A program made the translations under genes and the position numbers. A stretch of 56,481 nt of DNA from Guillardia theta CCMP2712 (Eukaryota; Cryptophyceae; Pyrenomonadales; Geminigeraceae), in contig NW_005434610.1 in the NCBI RefSeq assembly GCF_000315625.1, forward strand, positions 74,790 through 131,270, in the 5' to 3' direction. Below the pieces are notes generated by a model, which did no database searches, was not told where the DNA came from, and saw only the letters and a list, made by a program, of their open reading frames with translations. Position 1 is the first letter of the stretch; each line of letters starts with the position of its first letter. Below are positions 43,290 through 53,512 of the stretch, in pieces.

Positions 43290-44660
43290 CTAGAGAATCA
43301 AAGCGTCCCAGCCGGTCTCGTAGACCCTCTGCCCTCGTAGAAACATCCAAAGGGGAAAACTCCACGAGTGGAGCAGCAGATAGGTCAGCGCCAGCGTCAT
43401 CGTCGTCCTCCACTGTTGGAGCAGATCAGAACCCGAAACTCCTCCTCTGCCTCCCCCTCCTTCTCCGCCCTCGCTGCCTCCTCTCCTTCATACCTGATGC
43501 GTCACTTCCCGCCAGCCTTTGTGTTTGTATCCCACCACACGAAATGAATTGAGACCTGCGGCCTCATCATCATATCTTCCTCCCCTCCCTCCCTCCCTCC
43601 CTCCCTCCCTCCCTCCCTCCCTCCCTCCCTCCCTCCATCTTTCTCTCTCTCTCTCCCTCTCTCTCTCCCTCCCTCCCTGTTCCCCCTGCCTGCCCCTCTG
43701 TTCCTCTTGCTCTCCTTTTGCTTCACCTGCCCCCTTGCCATAAAAACTCTCTGCTGTAAACCTGAGGTAGCGAGCCTGGCAAACGCATCTGTCAGCAGAC
43801 AGGAGGATGGAGAGAGGTTTGATATGAGAACAGAGGAGAAAGAGGAAGGAGGGGAGGAGAGACGGGAGCAGGCGGGAGGGGGAGGCCAGCAAGGGAGGGG
43901 AAGGAGGAACCTTGCAGTGGAGTTCGAAGCATTCAGCTTGCAGTTGTCCCTTCCCGTGATCAACGTTCGAGAGTTCTCCTTTGACCTGCTGGAACCGTGA
44001 GAGGAGGTGGATGAGGACGAAAAAGGAGGAGGAGGGGAGGGGGGGGGGANNNNNNNNNNNNNNNNNNNNNNNNNNNNNNNNNNNNNNNNNNNNNNNNNNN
44101 NNNNNNNNNNNNNNNNNNNNNNNNNNNNNNNNNNNNNNNNNNNNNNNNNGAGGGGGGGGGAGGAGGAGGAGGATGCCGCGGGAGAAAAGGACTGCACACA
44201 GTCTCCACCCGTCTTTCCACATCTAAAGACTCTGCCCTAACCCCCTCCCCCATCCTCACCTTGCAAAACCACTCGATCATGTCGTTTGACACCTGAGGAA
44301 ATCTTCACAACCACAGGATCGCCCTCCTTCACCACCTCCAGCGAAAACTCCCTCGTCCCTCTGTTCCCTCCTCCCCCTCCTCCCGTGTTCCGGATAGCAA
44401 CGGCATAGACTGAGAGCAAGTCAGGAGCAGGAGGAGACAAGAAGAATCTCACTGTCTCTCTTGCTCCCGAGGTCGACAACGAACTCCCCTCCTTGACCGT
44501 CCGACAGCAGCCAACAGTGCCCCGGGCCATCACTGCCAGCATGGTAAGCAGAACGAACGACAGCGGGCGGGAGGATAACCTGCCGTCGTCGTCGAGCAAG
44601 TGACTCACGTGATCCTTACACTTGGATGGTTTCTGCACGAGGATCATGAGGAGCGAGGCG
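43290..44660 (-). CDS. Unrecognised membrane protein, interrupted by assembly gap
   Basis: I do not recognise a family. Minus-strand coding pieces appear in order. The N-terminal part (about 44660-44270) has a hydrophobic signal or anchor segment (LSFVLLTMLAVMARG) followed by beta-rich sequence (VRFFLSPPAPDLLSVYAVAI, EFSLEVVKEGDPVVVKI). A short exon follows near 43995-43917 (QVKGELSNVDHGKGQLQ), then one ending at 43493 (SFRVVGYKHKGWREVTHQ). The last exon, 43412-43290, joins in phase 0 and holds a hydrophobic helix (LALTYLLLHSWSFPLWMF) before the stop. This suggests an exposed domain between two membrane anchors. The 100-N gap at 44050-44149 falls in an intron-like GA-rich stretch of the gene, so an exon could be missing. 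Confidence 0.5.
43581..43634. repeat. (CCCT)n microsatellite
   Basis: A tetranucleotide CCCT run of about 13 units, followed by CT-rich DNA, inside an intron-like part of the minus-strand gene. A matching run occurs at 53641-53702. Confidence 0.9.
44050..44149. other. Assembly gap (100 N)
   Basis: Exactly 100 N, the usual placeholder for a gap of unknown size. Both flanks are G-rich (gggggggga / gaggggggggg), so a purine repeat probably stopped the assembly. Confidence 0.99.
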
Positions 44661-44727
44661 GGAGAGAGAAGCATCAAGGGTGGGGACAGGGAGGGTGGGA
44701 GAACGAACAAGAGCATCTGATCCACAA

Positions 44728-44773
44728 GACAAGACAAGACAAGACAAGACAAGACAAGACAAGACAAGACAAG
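44728..44773. repeat. (ACAAG)n microsatellite
   Basis: Nine to ten perfect copies of the pentamer acaag/caaga. It precedes the N-terminal end of the minus-strand membrane protein and is probably upstream of, or at the edge of, its transcript. Confidence 0.9.
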
Positions 44774-45069
44774 TAGCCAGTTCAAGGAGCACAACAGACT
44801 TTCCTTCACATTCTGATGCTGAAAACTAACGAAAGCAAGCAATAAACACAGACAGAAAACAAAGTTTTTACATGCGCTGGAGGAGATTTCCGCCTGTATC
44901 CCCTTCCCATCCCAACCCGCTGCATGTACTCCGTGTATCCCCTGCGTCTCCCGGTCACCTTAGAGGAACAGCAGGAACGCAGCTCGCCAGGTCTTCCGAC
45001 TCATCACGTTGGTTGGAGTGTCTCGATGCCCGCTGAGCGTGCGATCCTGAAAGTCTTTCAACGGGGAAG

Positions 45070-45245
45070 ACAGAAGACGATGCGGGAGGGAAAGAAGGAG
45101 GAGGAGGAGTGGAGGAGGAGGAGGAAGGAGGAGGAGGAGGGGGAAGGAAGGAGGAGGAGGAGGGGGAAGGAGGAGGAGGAGTGGAGGAGGAGGAAGGAGG
45201 AGGACTGGAGGAGGGGAAAGGAGAAGAATGAGGGGAGGAGAGTTT
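45070..45245. repeat. GGA/GAA-rich simple sequence
   Basis: Purine-only stretch on the plus strand. Its open frame (Glu/Arg/Lys strings) is not accepted as a gene. It may lie in the 3' part of the secreted-protein gene on the other strand. Confidence 0.7.
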
Positions 45246-45419
45246 ACCTGGGAGTGGATGGAGATGATCGGCAGTACCTGTCAGCGCATCGTCACTTGAA
45301 AGGGAAGGCTATGTTATGATTGCACCACATACGATCCCTTGAGGCTACGAGAGCTCCTCCCATGCGCCCTCGCCTGCTGCCATCAGGCTGTCAGAAACAC
45401 CTTGACCCTCTCACTTCCC

Positions 45420-45534
45420 TCTCCTCCTCCTCCTCCTCCTCCTCCTCCTCCTCCTCCTCCTCTTCCTCCTCCTCCTCCTCCTCCTCCTCCTCCTCCTCCT
45501 CCTCCTCCTCCTCCTCCTCCTCCTCCTCCTCCTA
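45420..45534. repeat. (TCC)n microsatellite, ~38 units
   Basis: A nearly perfect TCC/CTC run with a single CTT variant near 45460. It gives polySer, polyPro, polyGly and polyArg frames on the two strands. It probably lies in an intron of the minus-strand gene, right after a segment reading EKFLMEQEKRVTRVEI. Confidence 0.95.
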
Positions 45535-45539
45535 TCTCT

Positions 45540-46175
45540 ACTCGTGTTACCCGCTTCTCCTGCTCCATCAGAAACTTCTCGAACGCTTGGCTCTGCTGGC
45601 AAAGTCAGCCACCCTCCGGCAAGAGGAGCAAGGCACTGGGATCTGCATGGTGTTGGACAAGACTCTGAAGATCTCGATGATCGCCTGCAGCACAAGACGA
45701 ACAAACTTGTGGAGGAGGAGGAGAACTCTCGTGCTCCTGTACCGACTCTCAGCTCCCAACCGCGCATGGCTATCTTCACCTCGAGGGGTCATGGCGTCGA
45801 GGAGACGAGAAGTCTTGGAGAAGGTCGGACGGGACCTTCCTGTAGTGAGTGATCCCATACTCATCCATCTGCTCCATCCGTCAGATGAGCACAGTCCCAT
45901 CGCGCGCGTACGTAGAGGTCAGAATGTACGTAGGCGGCGGGGCTAATGCGTATGAACTGCTTCCTGTCCTCGTTGCTGGGTGACGGATTCTTCCCATCAA
46001 CAGCGAGACTTTCATGGCTGTGGTGAACGAGCTTTCGGAGCGCTCCAAGAGCGCTGACCAGCATAGAGGGCGAGGATCCGGCCTCGCTGGAGAGGAGGCG
46101 GGCAGGTGGGGAGACGAGCGAAGAGGCTTGGCTGCAGCAGAGGAGGAAGACAAGGAACAGGAAGGCAGGTCTCAT
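45540..46175 (-). CDS. Unrecognised secreted or plastid-targeted protein
   Basis: The minus strand opens with a clear signal peptide at ATG 46175 (MRPAFLFLVFLLCCSQASS), so the product enters the secretory pathway. In a secondary-plastid alga it could instead go to the plastid. Downstream the frame is open to 45861 (LRKLVHHSHESLAVDGKNPS, RKQFIRISPAAYVHSDLYV). A probable splice leads to MDEYGITHYRKVPSDLLQD near 45880-45820, then to VKIAMRGWELRVGTG and QAIIEIFRVLSNTMQ, and the readable part ends with FEKFLMEQEKRVTRVEI near 45537. Exact junctions and the stop codon are not resolved. I recognise no domain. Confidence 0.45.
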
Positions 46176-46558
46176 CGATACGATCTTGATATATCAAGAC
46201 TCTCCTCCTCTCCTCTCTCCTCCTCCTCCTCCCTTCCTTCCTCCTCAACCTCAAGCTCGATCTCCCGCTCCCTCCATCGCCATGGCCTCCGGTTTCCAGG
46301 TCCGCCCCAGTCCATGCGAGAGGACAGCAAGCTCGACCGGGCCTCAGTCAGTATCCCACGTTTAACTGCCCCACTCTGTGACGATCCGACTAGTCGAACT
46401 TTAGTAGGCTCTTGGAAGGCGGATCACTTTGTTGATGTTGATAACAATAATGACGTTAAGGGGTAGGCCGCAATCTCGCAGCACTCAGGGCAACGAGAAG
46501 GAGAGCTGGACGGGCAGCGTGTGAGGGAACGAGTGAGAAACTTCGACACTCGTTGCCT

Positions 46559-48419
46559 TCACTTGCACGCATGGTTCAGCAGCACCTGTACCAGCATCGC
46601 ATTGGTTGCTTTGCCATAGTGGATCGAGTCGACGCTGTCCTGCATCCTCATCGTCGTCATCCAGAACGTGTCAAAGATCCTCACGTTGGAGCTGGGGGAG
46701 AAAATCGACTTGGCTCGCTCATTGAAGAGCAGGACCAGGTCGTTGTTCTGCCATGCGTAGTCGGGCGGCTTCAAGTCCTCGTTTTGAGCCGAGGGGAGGA
46801 CGAAGACGATGGGAATAGTCCGAAGGTATCGATCCCCCTCAAAGATTACCCTCAGGGTATCGAACCACGAGCTGAACCCGGCTGAGCACAGACACTCCTC
46901 GGGGCACGCTGCATCAGTTCCTGCCACCCTCACCGCATTCAGCTCGTGGTTCCCCACCCCAAGCACGATGAGCGAGGGAGCCCCCGGACCGTCCAGCATG
47001 CGGTAGACCTCTCTGCGCAGCAGGAGGAGTGAGGGAACGGCCTAAGTTGACTCCAGAGACTCACTGGAGGAAGAGATTGCGATGAATGAAGCGCCACATC
47101 CCGTAGTAGAGGAGCCTCCCTCCCTCCCCGATATTGAAACTCGTCTTGATCTGCCGCAAAAACGTCCATCCCTGTCACTGGAGAGCCGGAATTCTTACCT
47201 TCCCCTCGCAGAAGAGATGATTCCTGCCACCAGATCAGCGTGACTTCGCCCCGAGGCGCTCTCAGGCGCACATGTATCTGAGTTTCCTCGAGCATTTCGT
47301 CCTGATCTCTTCGATCTCCTGCCCAACAAGTCAAGCCCAAGACCATCCAGGGTCGCAAGGCTGCATCAGGGTACCTCGGGCGAGTATGCTTCGTCCTCCA
47401 GCGTCAGCAGGTCTCCATCTCTGCCGCGAGATCAGCCCACCCGCCTCCTTCCTCGACATCGGGTACCTCGCATGCTCTATGATGCTCGAGTTACGACTGG
47501 GTGAGGGCAGTCACGTGCTCTCCTTGAGCGAGGGGAGGGAGAAGGACCTGTCGTCCTCGAGGCAGGTACTTGCAAGGCTAACGAACAGGTGGCGGACCAA
47601 CGAGTCTCCCTGGCCTTGGGGATGAGGAGCAGACCCATGTGCAAGCAGCAGGTTCAACCGCAAAGAGCACGGTCTTGTGCCGGAAGCATGACAGAACCTC
47701 CTCCTGCACTCTATAGCTCAGTGGGCCTCGCAGACCGGCACAGCGACAGGGTCGACCTTGCGATATCGAGAAAGCTTGCAGTCATTCGGGAAGTACCAAT
47801 CGTTCTTCCAGCGTCTTCAGGACAGTGAGCGAGAGCTGGACGATCAGCACAAGCTCATCGCTCACCCGCCATCCTCCCTCGATGCCGCCGCGATAGGATC
47901 CTACGGCACCCGATCACCGTGAGCGGGATATGCAGTGAATCCTTCGCTCGCACATGTACAGACAAACAAGGCAACACAAGATGTTGTCATCCAGTCTACC
48001 TGGCATGTCGTCAAACCCTCCCTGTCGTCTGAAACAAACTTGTCCGTCGATTTCGCTCCACCGCTCGGATCCGGAATAACCAAAAACATTACCTCGCTCG
48101 ACTCGAACGTCGTCCCCGAACTTCCAGGCAAGATGGTGCGCAAGCTCAGCACCTTACTTCCAGCACTGACAGGATAAAGTAGCACCGAGGATCGCTCCCC
48201 TGGTTGCATGTCGGAGCTGAGGACAAGGTCCCCATCCAGGTAAAGTGCGGTCTTGCACGCTGTAGAAGCTGAGAACACAACAGAGACGTTGCTACCCTCC
48301 AGGAAGGTGGAACCATTCACAGGCTCCAGGAAAGACACGGTCTGCCCCCTTGCTGCAGCTAGCAGCAGCAGCAGCGGCAGCAGCGCCTTCCCCCTCCCCC
48401 CCTCCCTCCCTGTCACCAT
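46559..48419 (-). CDS. Secreted SGNH acyl-esterase, PC-esterase/TBL/CASD1-like
   Basis: Members of this superfamily acetylate or deacetylate glycans in the secretory pathway. Exon 1 starts at ATG 48419 with a signal peptide (ALLPLLLLLAAARG), followed by an Ig-like beta domain (VSFLEPVNGSTFLEGSNVSVVFSA). Minus-strand exons then give RWKNDWYFPNDCKLSRYRK, FRHKTVLFA spliced to the block-I serine motif GDSLVRHLFVSLA (near 47610), VTLIWWQESSL, FNIGEGGRLLYYGMWRF, LIVLGVGNHELN, and finally DSVDSIHYGKATNAM near 46620. The Asp-x-x-His pair of that last motif completes the Ser-Asp-His set. The TGA is at 46559-46561. The 'W.P..C.L...R' box before GDS is typical of the PC-esterase/TBL group. At least seven exons are needed, and several junctions are only approximate. 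Confidence 0.75.
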
Positions 48420-49691
48420 TTTATCATCCCCGATTCACAAACCCCATGACCCCCCCACCCCCCAGTATCTCAGACTTTTGTACCCCTTCATCATGGATTG
48501 CTTCAGCACGTGTACCCCTGCTTTCTACTGCATTATTACCCCTCCTATTCGATAGTGGATGAGGGTGAAAATGTGATCGGTATGAGGGGCCCATTGAGTC
48601 TGCAATGTCAGTGCGGGGATGAGGTTTCATCAGTCTGCGGAGGGATGAGGCTGTAAATCAATTTTTTTTTCGTCCCCCGATTTCATGAAGCACCCTACCC
48701 CATGATATTGTCATTTTAGGCCACATATTGTTTAAATAAGTAGTATATTGATTATTTGAGCCAAGTTTGTTGTGTTTAGCCTCATTTATGCTTATTTTAG
48801 CTACATATTCTACACCACCCTTTGTACAATTCAACATAAAACTGCTTTTTAAAAATGTTATTTGTTTTATTTTTAGTTGTATTGGTACCTTAATTTTGTA
48901 CTGACAGAGTAATTATAAAACTTCCATTTTATATTGAGTCTTTACTTCAGTGGTTCCTTGCAAGGGAATTCTTCCGTGGGATCTATAAAATTTGCTTAAA
49001 TTTGATAAAAATAGTGCTCAAATACATAAATATTTGAAATTATTGAACACATTTTCAAGATTAAATCCAGACTCTACCAAATGATCCCACCCCATCGAGA
49101 GTTCTCTTGGGAACACTGGCAAAACTTGGGGGTGCCTAATTTTGAGTAGGGGTGATGATGGTTCAAGTGGTTGGGAAATGTGAAATTGGGTAGGGTACAT
49201 CATGGGTCGTAATGGTACAGATTGATGTCAAAGTGTGGGTTCTTTGAGCAGGGGTAGTCAATGAAACGGGTGGGGTCCTGTTGAGGCAGGGTTTCAGAGC
49301 AGGGGTAGAAATTTGGGGGTTGGGCTTCATCGATGCATCAATAGCAGATTTGGTTGACGTGTGAAAGAGAAGAAGAAGAAGAAGAAGAAGAAGAAGAAGA
49401 ACAAGAAGAACAAGAAGAACAAGAAGAAGAAGAACCAGAAGAACAAGAAGAACCAGAAGAACAAGAAGAACCAGAAGAACACGAGAAGAAGTGCTTTAAT
49501 ATCAAGCAGCGTTCCTTGCAGCAAATCCTACTGGCGAATTGGCATTCTTGGCCGTTATCCAATCTGGGGTGAAGACCAGCGTCATGTTCTGACTCCAGAG
49601 TGTAATGTGGCGATTTGGATCAAGTGCTCGTACACAAAACGCTATCAGATAGTTGAATCTAGTTGGAGAGATTTTAGTCTTCCGGCAGAGT
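48420..49691. other. Spacer with AT-rich island and GAA repeat
   Basis: No gene is visible. 48655-49060 is strongly AT-rich. 48430-48720 and 49130-49320 carry TACCCC/GGGGTA motifs in both orientations. 49366-49490 is a GAA/AAG/CAAGAA simple repeat that gives Glu- or Lys-rich frames on one strand and Phe/Ser frames on the other, none of them credible. Confidence 0.5.
49366..49490. repeat. GAA/CAAGAA compound microsatellite
   Basis: About ten GAA units pass into alternating CAAGAA and CCAGAA hexamers. It sits about 200 bp upstream of the start codon chosen for the next gene. Confidence 0.9.
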
Positions 49692-50495
49692 ATGGTTGTG
49701 TCATGGAGGGACTTCCCGTTTCTCATTTGTGCATTGTATAGTATTCTACCTTCCACATGGGGTTTCATGCCTGGTCTGCGAGGTGATATGGTCACAGTGA
49801 TGAGGAGGTTCCAGCCGGACGCTTGCAAGATCAACATAAAGCCTAGAATGTTCTCTGAGGGCTCGTCACCGAGAGACGGCGCGGGTTCCCTCGTCCGCCT
49901 GAAGAAGGACGAGTTTGATCTGAAGCGTCTGAAGAAGGACGAGTTTGATCTGAAGCGTCTGAAGAAGGACGAGTTTGATCTGAAGCGTCTGAAGAAGGCT
50001 GAAGGAAAGGAAGAATGTAGTGCACTGCTCGAGGTGAACAGCAAGGAGCACAGTCGCTCGCATGCTCAGGGAGAGGAGACGCCTCTGAGCAAGAGGGAGC
50101 GCGTGACCTTGAAACTCATCCGACGGGACCTGACCAGGCTGGGGCTGATGTTCACGAGGGCAAAGAAGGTGGAGGAGAAGGTTGAGGCGAAGGTGGGCAA
50201 GCAGAACACGGAGGGTCTGGTCGAGGAGATCAACAACTACATCTGGGAGCAGGCGGTCGATCTTCTGGACAAGCCCATTGCACACTCGGCAGTGAAGCTT
50301 TTCCATCAGAGTCTTACAATGCTGGAGAAGCTTCAGGCCCCCATGTACAGCCTGGCGAACAGGATTTCACATTTGAAGCAGTTCTCCTACTTGATGAATC
50401 AACCGAAACTTGTGACCATCGGGATCGACAAGCTCCACCACTTCTTGCTGGATGGATCGCTCTTGAACGTCTTGACGCACCTCTTCCATAGATAG
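49692..50495 (+). CDS. Unknown basic helical protein with 10-residue repeats
   Basis: I do not recognise a family. The open frame from ATG 49692 encodes 267 residues; a second in-frame ATG at 49800 is equally plausible. The first 30 residues are hydrophobic (FPFLICALYSILPS). Residues 70-100 are three exact 30-bp copies of LKKDEFDLKR (49899-49988) and a fourth, partial one. The rest is helical and charged (ERVTLKLIRRDLTRLGLMFT; INNYIWEQAVDLLDKPIAHS; LDGSLLNVLTHLFHR), suggesting a coiled-coil or bundle. If the first ATG is used, the hydrophobic start could be a signal or plastid-import peptide. Confidence 0.55.
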   Translation: MVVSWRDFPFLICALYSILPSTWGFMPGLRGDMVTVMRRFQPDACKINIKPRMFSEGSSPRDGAGSLVRLKKDEFDLKRLKKDEFDLKRLKKDEFDLKRLKKAEGKEECSALLEVNSKEHSRSHAQGEETPLSKRERVTLKLIRRDLTRLGLMFTRAKKVEEKVEAKVGKQNTEGLVEEINNYIWEQAVDLLDKPIAHSAVKLFHQSLTMLEKLQAPMYSLANRISHLKQFSYLMNQPKLVTIGIDKLHHFLLDGSLLNVLTHLFHR

Positions 50496-50624
50496 CACGT
50501 TCCTGTTGTGTAACATGTCGACTATGTCAAATCAGCTCTGTTTGTACTCTGTCTTACAGTCATCTACTATTTGTACATATCAACACCTCTAGTTTACACT
50601 GATACCCATCCCCGCCCCTGTCTT

Positions 50625-53512
50625 CTATCGCTGCACTTCCACCGCCCTCGCATCTTGTCGGGAGGGCCTACAAACTCCCCCGGCAAACTGAACGTCCTTG
50701 GCTCGATGGGGAGGCGAGACTGACAGGAACACCAGCTGTCCCTCCTCGCACGAAGCCTCCACAACAGTGTTCCTTCTCGCATGCAGTCTGAAGTGAACGC
50801 TCCACCCCCGCGGCCATGTCGGGAAGAGAAGTATCTTGTCTCCTGCAAACTAGGAGCGGGAGGGTGAGTTCAAGATTGATTAGGAAGAACGTTGGCGATA
50901 GAGACCGAGGGCGTGCATAGGAAGGAAGGCAGAGGAAGGGGGAAGAGGAAGAACTGAGTAGGAAGAAGTGAAGGAGAGGAGGGCAGTCGCAGCTGAGGAG
51001 AGCACGCAAGTACCTGGATAAGCATCCGCTGCAAGGCGAGCTTGGCAACGACCCCATGGTCAACCTCGGGGGTAAAGTCAAAGTGCTGGAGCCAGAAGCC
51101 GGGGAAGCGCAAGGAGGGAGCTCGGGCCCTGTCGACTAGCATAGCGGCAGACTCGTTGACGAGTCCGAGGAGGGCGGCCTGGACTATGTCCTGACACCAG
51201 CCGACGTTGCATGCGACCTTCCTGTGGCGGTAGGAGGAGGAGGCGACCTCTAGCGAGATGTTCTGCCATGTTGGTTGAGACCTCCCGAAGACGGGGAAGG
51301 GGAAGATGCCGTACAGCTCTGGGTTCTCGATGTTCTCCCGCCTGTCCCTCCAGACCTCCGCCGGGAGGATGCGCTCCGAGCCGTCGGGGGCAGCAGCTTC
51401 GCCTCCCTCCCGCAGGCACGCGAGGGTATCCTCCTTCAGTATCTGAGCTGATCGCGTGCATTGCCTGCTGCTTCCTAGCAGGCCCGTCGGGATCCTGGGG
51501 ATTTTAGAGGAGAAAGCTTGCAAGGTAGCACGAACACTGGCTGGGAGGAATGAGGGAGGGAGGGACAACAGCTCCTGCACCACGTGCACAAGGCCGGCAA
51601 CATCGGGGAGCGGATTGATCGCCTCCTGCAGCGTCTCCAAGCACTGGGAGGGAGCAAGCACAAGCTTCCCCTCCCGATCGACCTGGAAGTGCTGCAGGTA
51701 AAAGGTCATCACTCCCTCCAACAGGGGGAGGAGGAGGCGTTCCAAGAAATCCCCAGCTGCCCTTGACGGGATGTCAAAGTATCGCATCCTCTCCAGCTGC
51801 ATCGCCAGCAGCTCCACAGCCTGGGAGGTGGAGTGACGGACGTACGGGTTGCTCACGGCCCAGACGGGCTTGTCCCCCCGATCGCACCCGTACGTCTCTC
51901 CTGCATACCCTCCCCAGAACATCATCACCTCTGGGACGCGCACGCCACCATGCTGGAACCACCGCATGCTGCGAGCCTCGTGCAGCTTCAGGGACTTGTT
52001 GTACATGTTGAAGAACGGGTCCATGAGCGCAAAGTCTCCACTCTCCATCATGCTCCAGTAGATGAGCCGCGTGTTCTGAAACCAGAAGCCTCCTCCCCCC
52101 CACTCCCTGTAGTCCTCATCATAGCGATCGCTCCCTACGGTGAAAAGTCCTCCGTTGAACTTGATCGGGAACTCCCCTCGTCCTCCCGCCGCTATCATGA
52201 ACCGCTCGAGAGCGAAAGCTCTGCTGACCAAAAACGCGTCATCGTTTGTTGCCTCCTTCTCTTGACCATCTTGACGGATGTCGATGAGCGACTTGCTCCA
52301 GAACTTCTCCCACCATCTCCTGTGATCGGCCATGGCAACTTCTCTCTGCCTCACCTTCGTGAGCTCGTCCAGCCACTGGTGGATCTCCGCGGCCCTCATG
52401 GTGACGGCTGAAACCACCAGCCGGTGCTCGTGGGCTGCCTCAACACTTTCCAGCACATGCGCTGTAGCCAAGTTCAGACCAACAGCAGGAGGAAAGAGAC
52501 CAGGAGAGGTAAGAAGGAAGAGACGATGAGTGGTGAGGAGCAGCGAAGGGAGGAGAGAGGAGAGGAGAGGAGAGAAGGGGTGGAAAGGGGAGCGGAGCGG
52601 AGGGAAGAGAGGAGAGGAGAGATGGGAACACTGAAGGGGATCAAGGAAAGACGCATCAAAGTACCGCTCTTCTTCACCATCGGCCTGTACTCTGACCCAT
52701 CAACGGTCCTCCCTTCAACGCTGCCGCCCGACGTGAGGAATCTCAAGGGATCCTCTCCTCCCCCGATTCCTTCGAGCGCTAGGCTGTGCTCGTAGCAGGT
52801 CTCGTTCCCATTCCGATGGTACCAGACAATGGCATTCGGATCTTCATACATAGAGTCCGGTCGGACAAGGTTCTCTCGGCAGTTACACCCGTACGCCCCT
52901 CCCTCCTCTCCCCGTCGGAACTTGCGACTCTCGTTCCTCCAGATCCGCAACGACGCTCGCACGTTGGTCTCGACAAGGTGCGACCTGACAGAGACTCGGA
53001 GCTTGTTGGTGTCTGCATGCACCCATAACTGTATCCTGACATCCTTGGTGGTGATAGAAATCGTGGCATTGGCGAGGTGCAAAGTCTGCTCAAACAGAAC
53101 ATCTCCTTTGTCCTGCTGTCTTGGATACACAGAGATTCTCAGCTCGCCCAACTTCAACAGCCTTGCTTCCTCGCTCCACGAGTCTGACTTGGCAAGAAGC
53201 ACGACGACGTCCCCTGTTGCCGCCTCAGTCCAGACATTTGCTGCCAGATCCCCGTTGCCTAGCTGGAAGAGACCACGATCAGCTCTTTATGGTAGAGAGA
53301 CGACAGAGCAAGTTCACCGGCATCGAGTCTTTGGATGAATTGGAGGGACTTCGCCAGGAAATGTCGTAGCGTCCATTCAAGACATCATTACCTTGCTTCG
53401 ATGGTGCTCCAACACACACAGCACAAGGATGGATGAATGTCAGAACGACGACAACAAGAGAGCATGTCAAAATCCATAGGCGATGTGATGCCCGTCTGAA
53501 AGCTTGATTCAT
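50625..53512 (-). CDS. Secreted DUF5703-type glycosidase-like protein
   Basis: The protein resembles the DUF5703/GH95-like group: an N-terminal beta-sandwich, an (alpha/alpha)6 catalytic barrel and a C-terminal beta domain, expected to cleave or bind sugars outside the cell. Four exons keep phase: 53512-53318, 53262-52665, 52461-51014 and 50849-50625 (TAG), 821 residues. A signal peptide opens it (LWILTCSLVVVVLTFIHPCA). Family-like motifs follow in order: SWRSPSNSSKDSMP spliced to LGNGDLAANVW, then KSDSWSE and RLLKLGELRISVYP. The barrel has FPIKFNGGLFTV, GGGGFWFQNTRLIYWSMM and YGIFPFPVFG. The end has GDKILLFPTWPRGWSVHFRL and NTVVEAS. The last acceptor was chosen (ctag/TTTGCAGG) because it alone keeps this frame. 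Catalytic acids were not assigned. The family is known to me mainly from bacteria. Confidence 0.8.

Noticed and set aside
43044-43340. Plus-strand frame of 98 residues downstream of NFU1
   Set aside because: It overlaps the last exon of the minus-strand membrane protein (43412-43290), which joins in phase and has a clear membrane helix.
45320-45946. PolySer/polyPro/polyGly frames over the TCC repeat
   Set aside because: They are produced by the microsatellite, and the same DNA is better read as an intron of the minus-strand secreted protein.
49354-49741. Lys/Glu- or Phe-rich frames over the GAA repeat
   Set aside because: Simple-sequence artefacts without a start context or domain.
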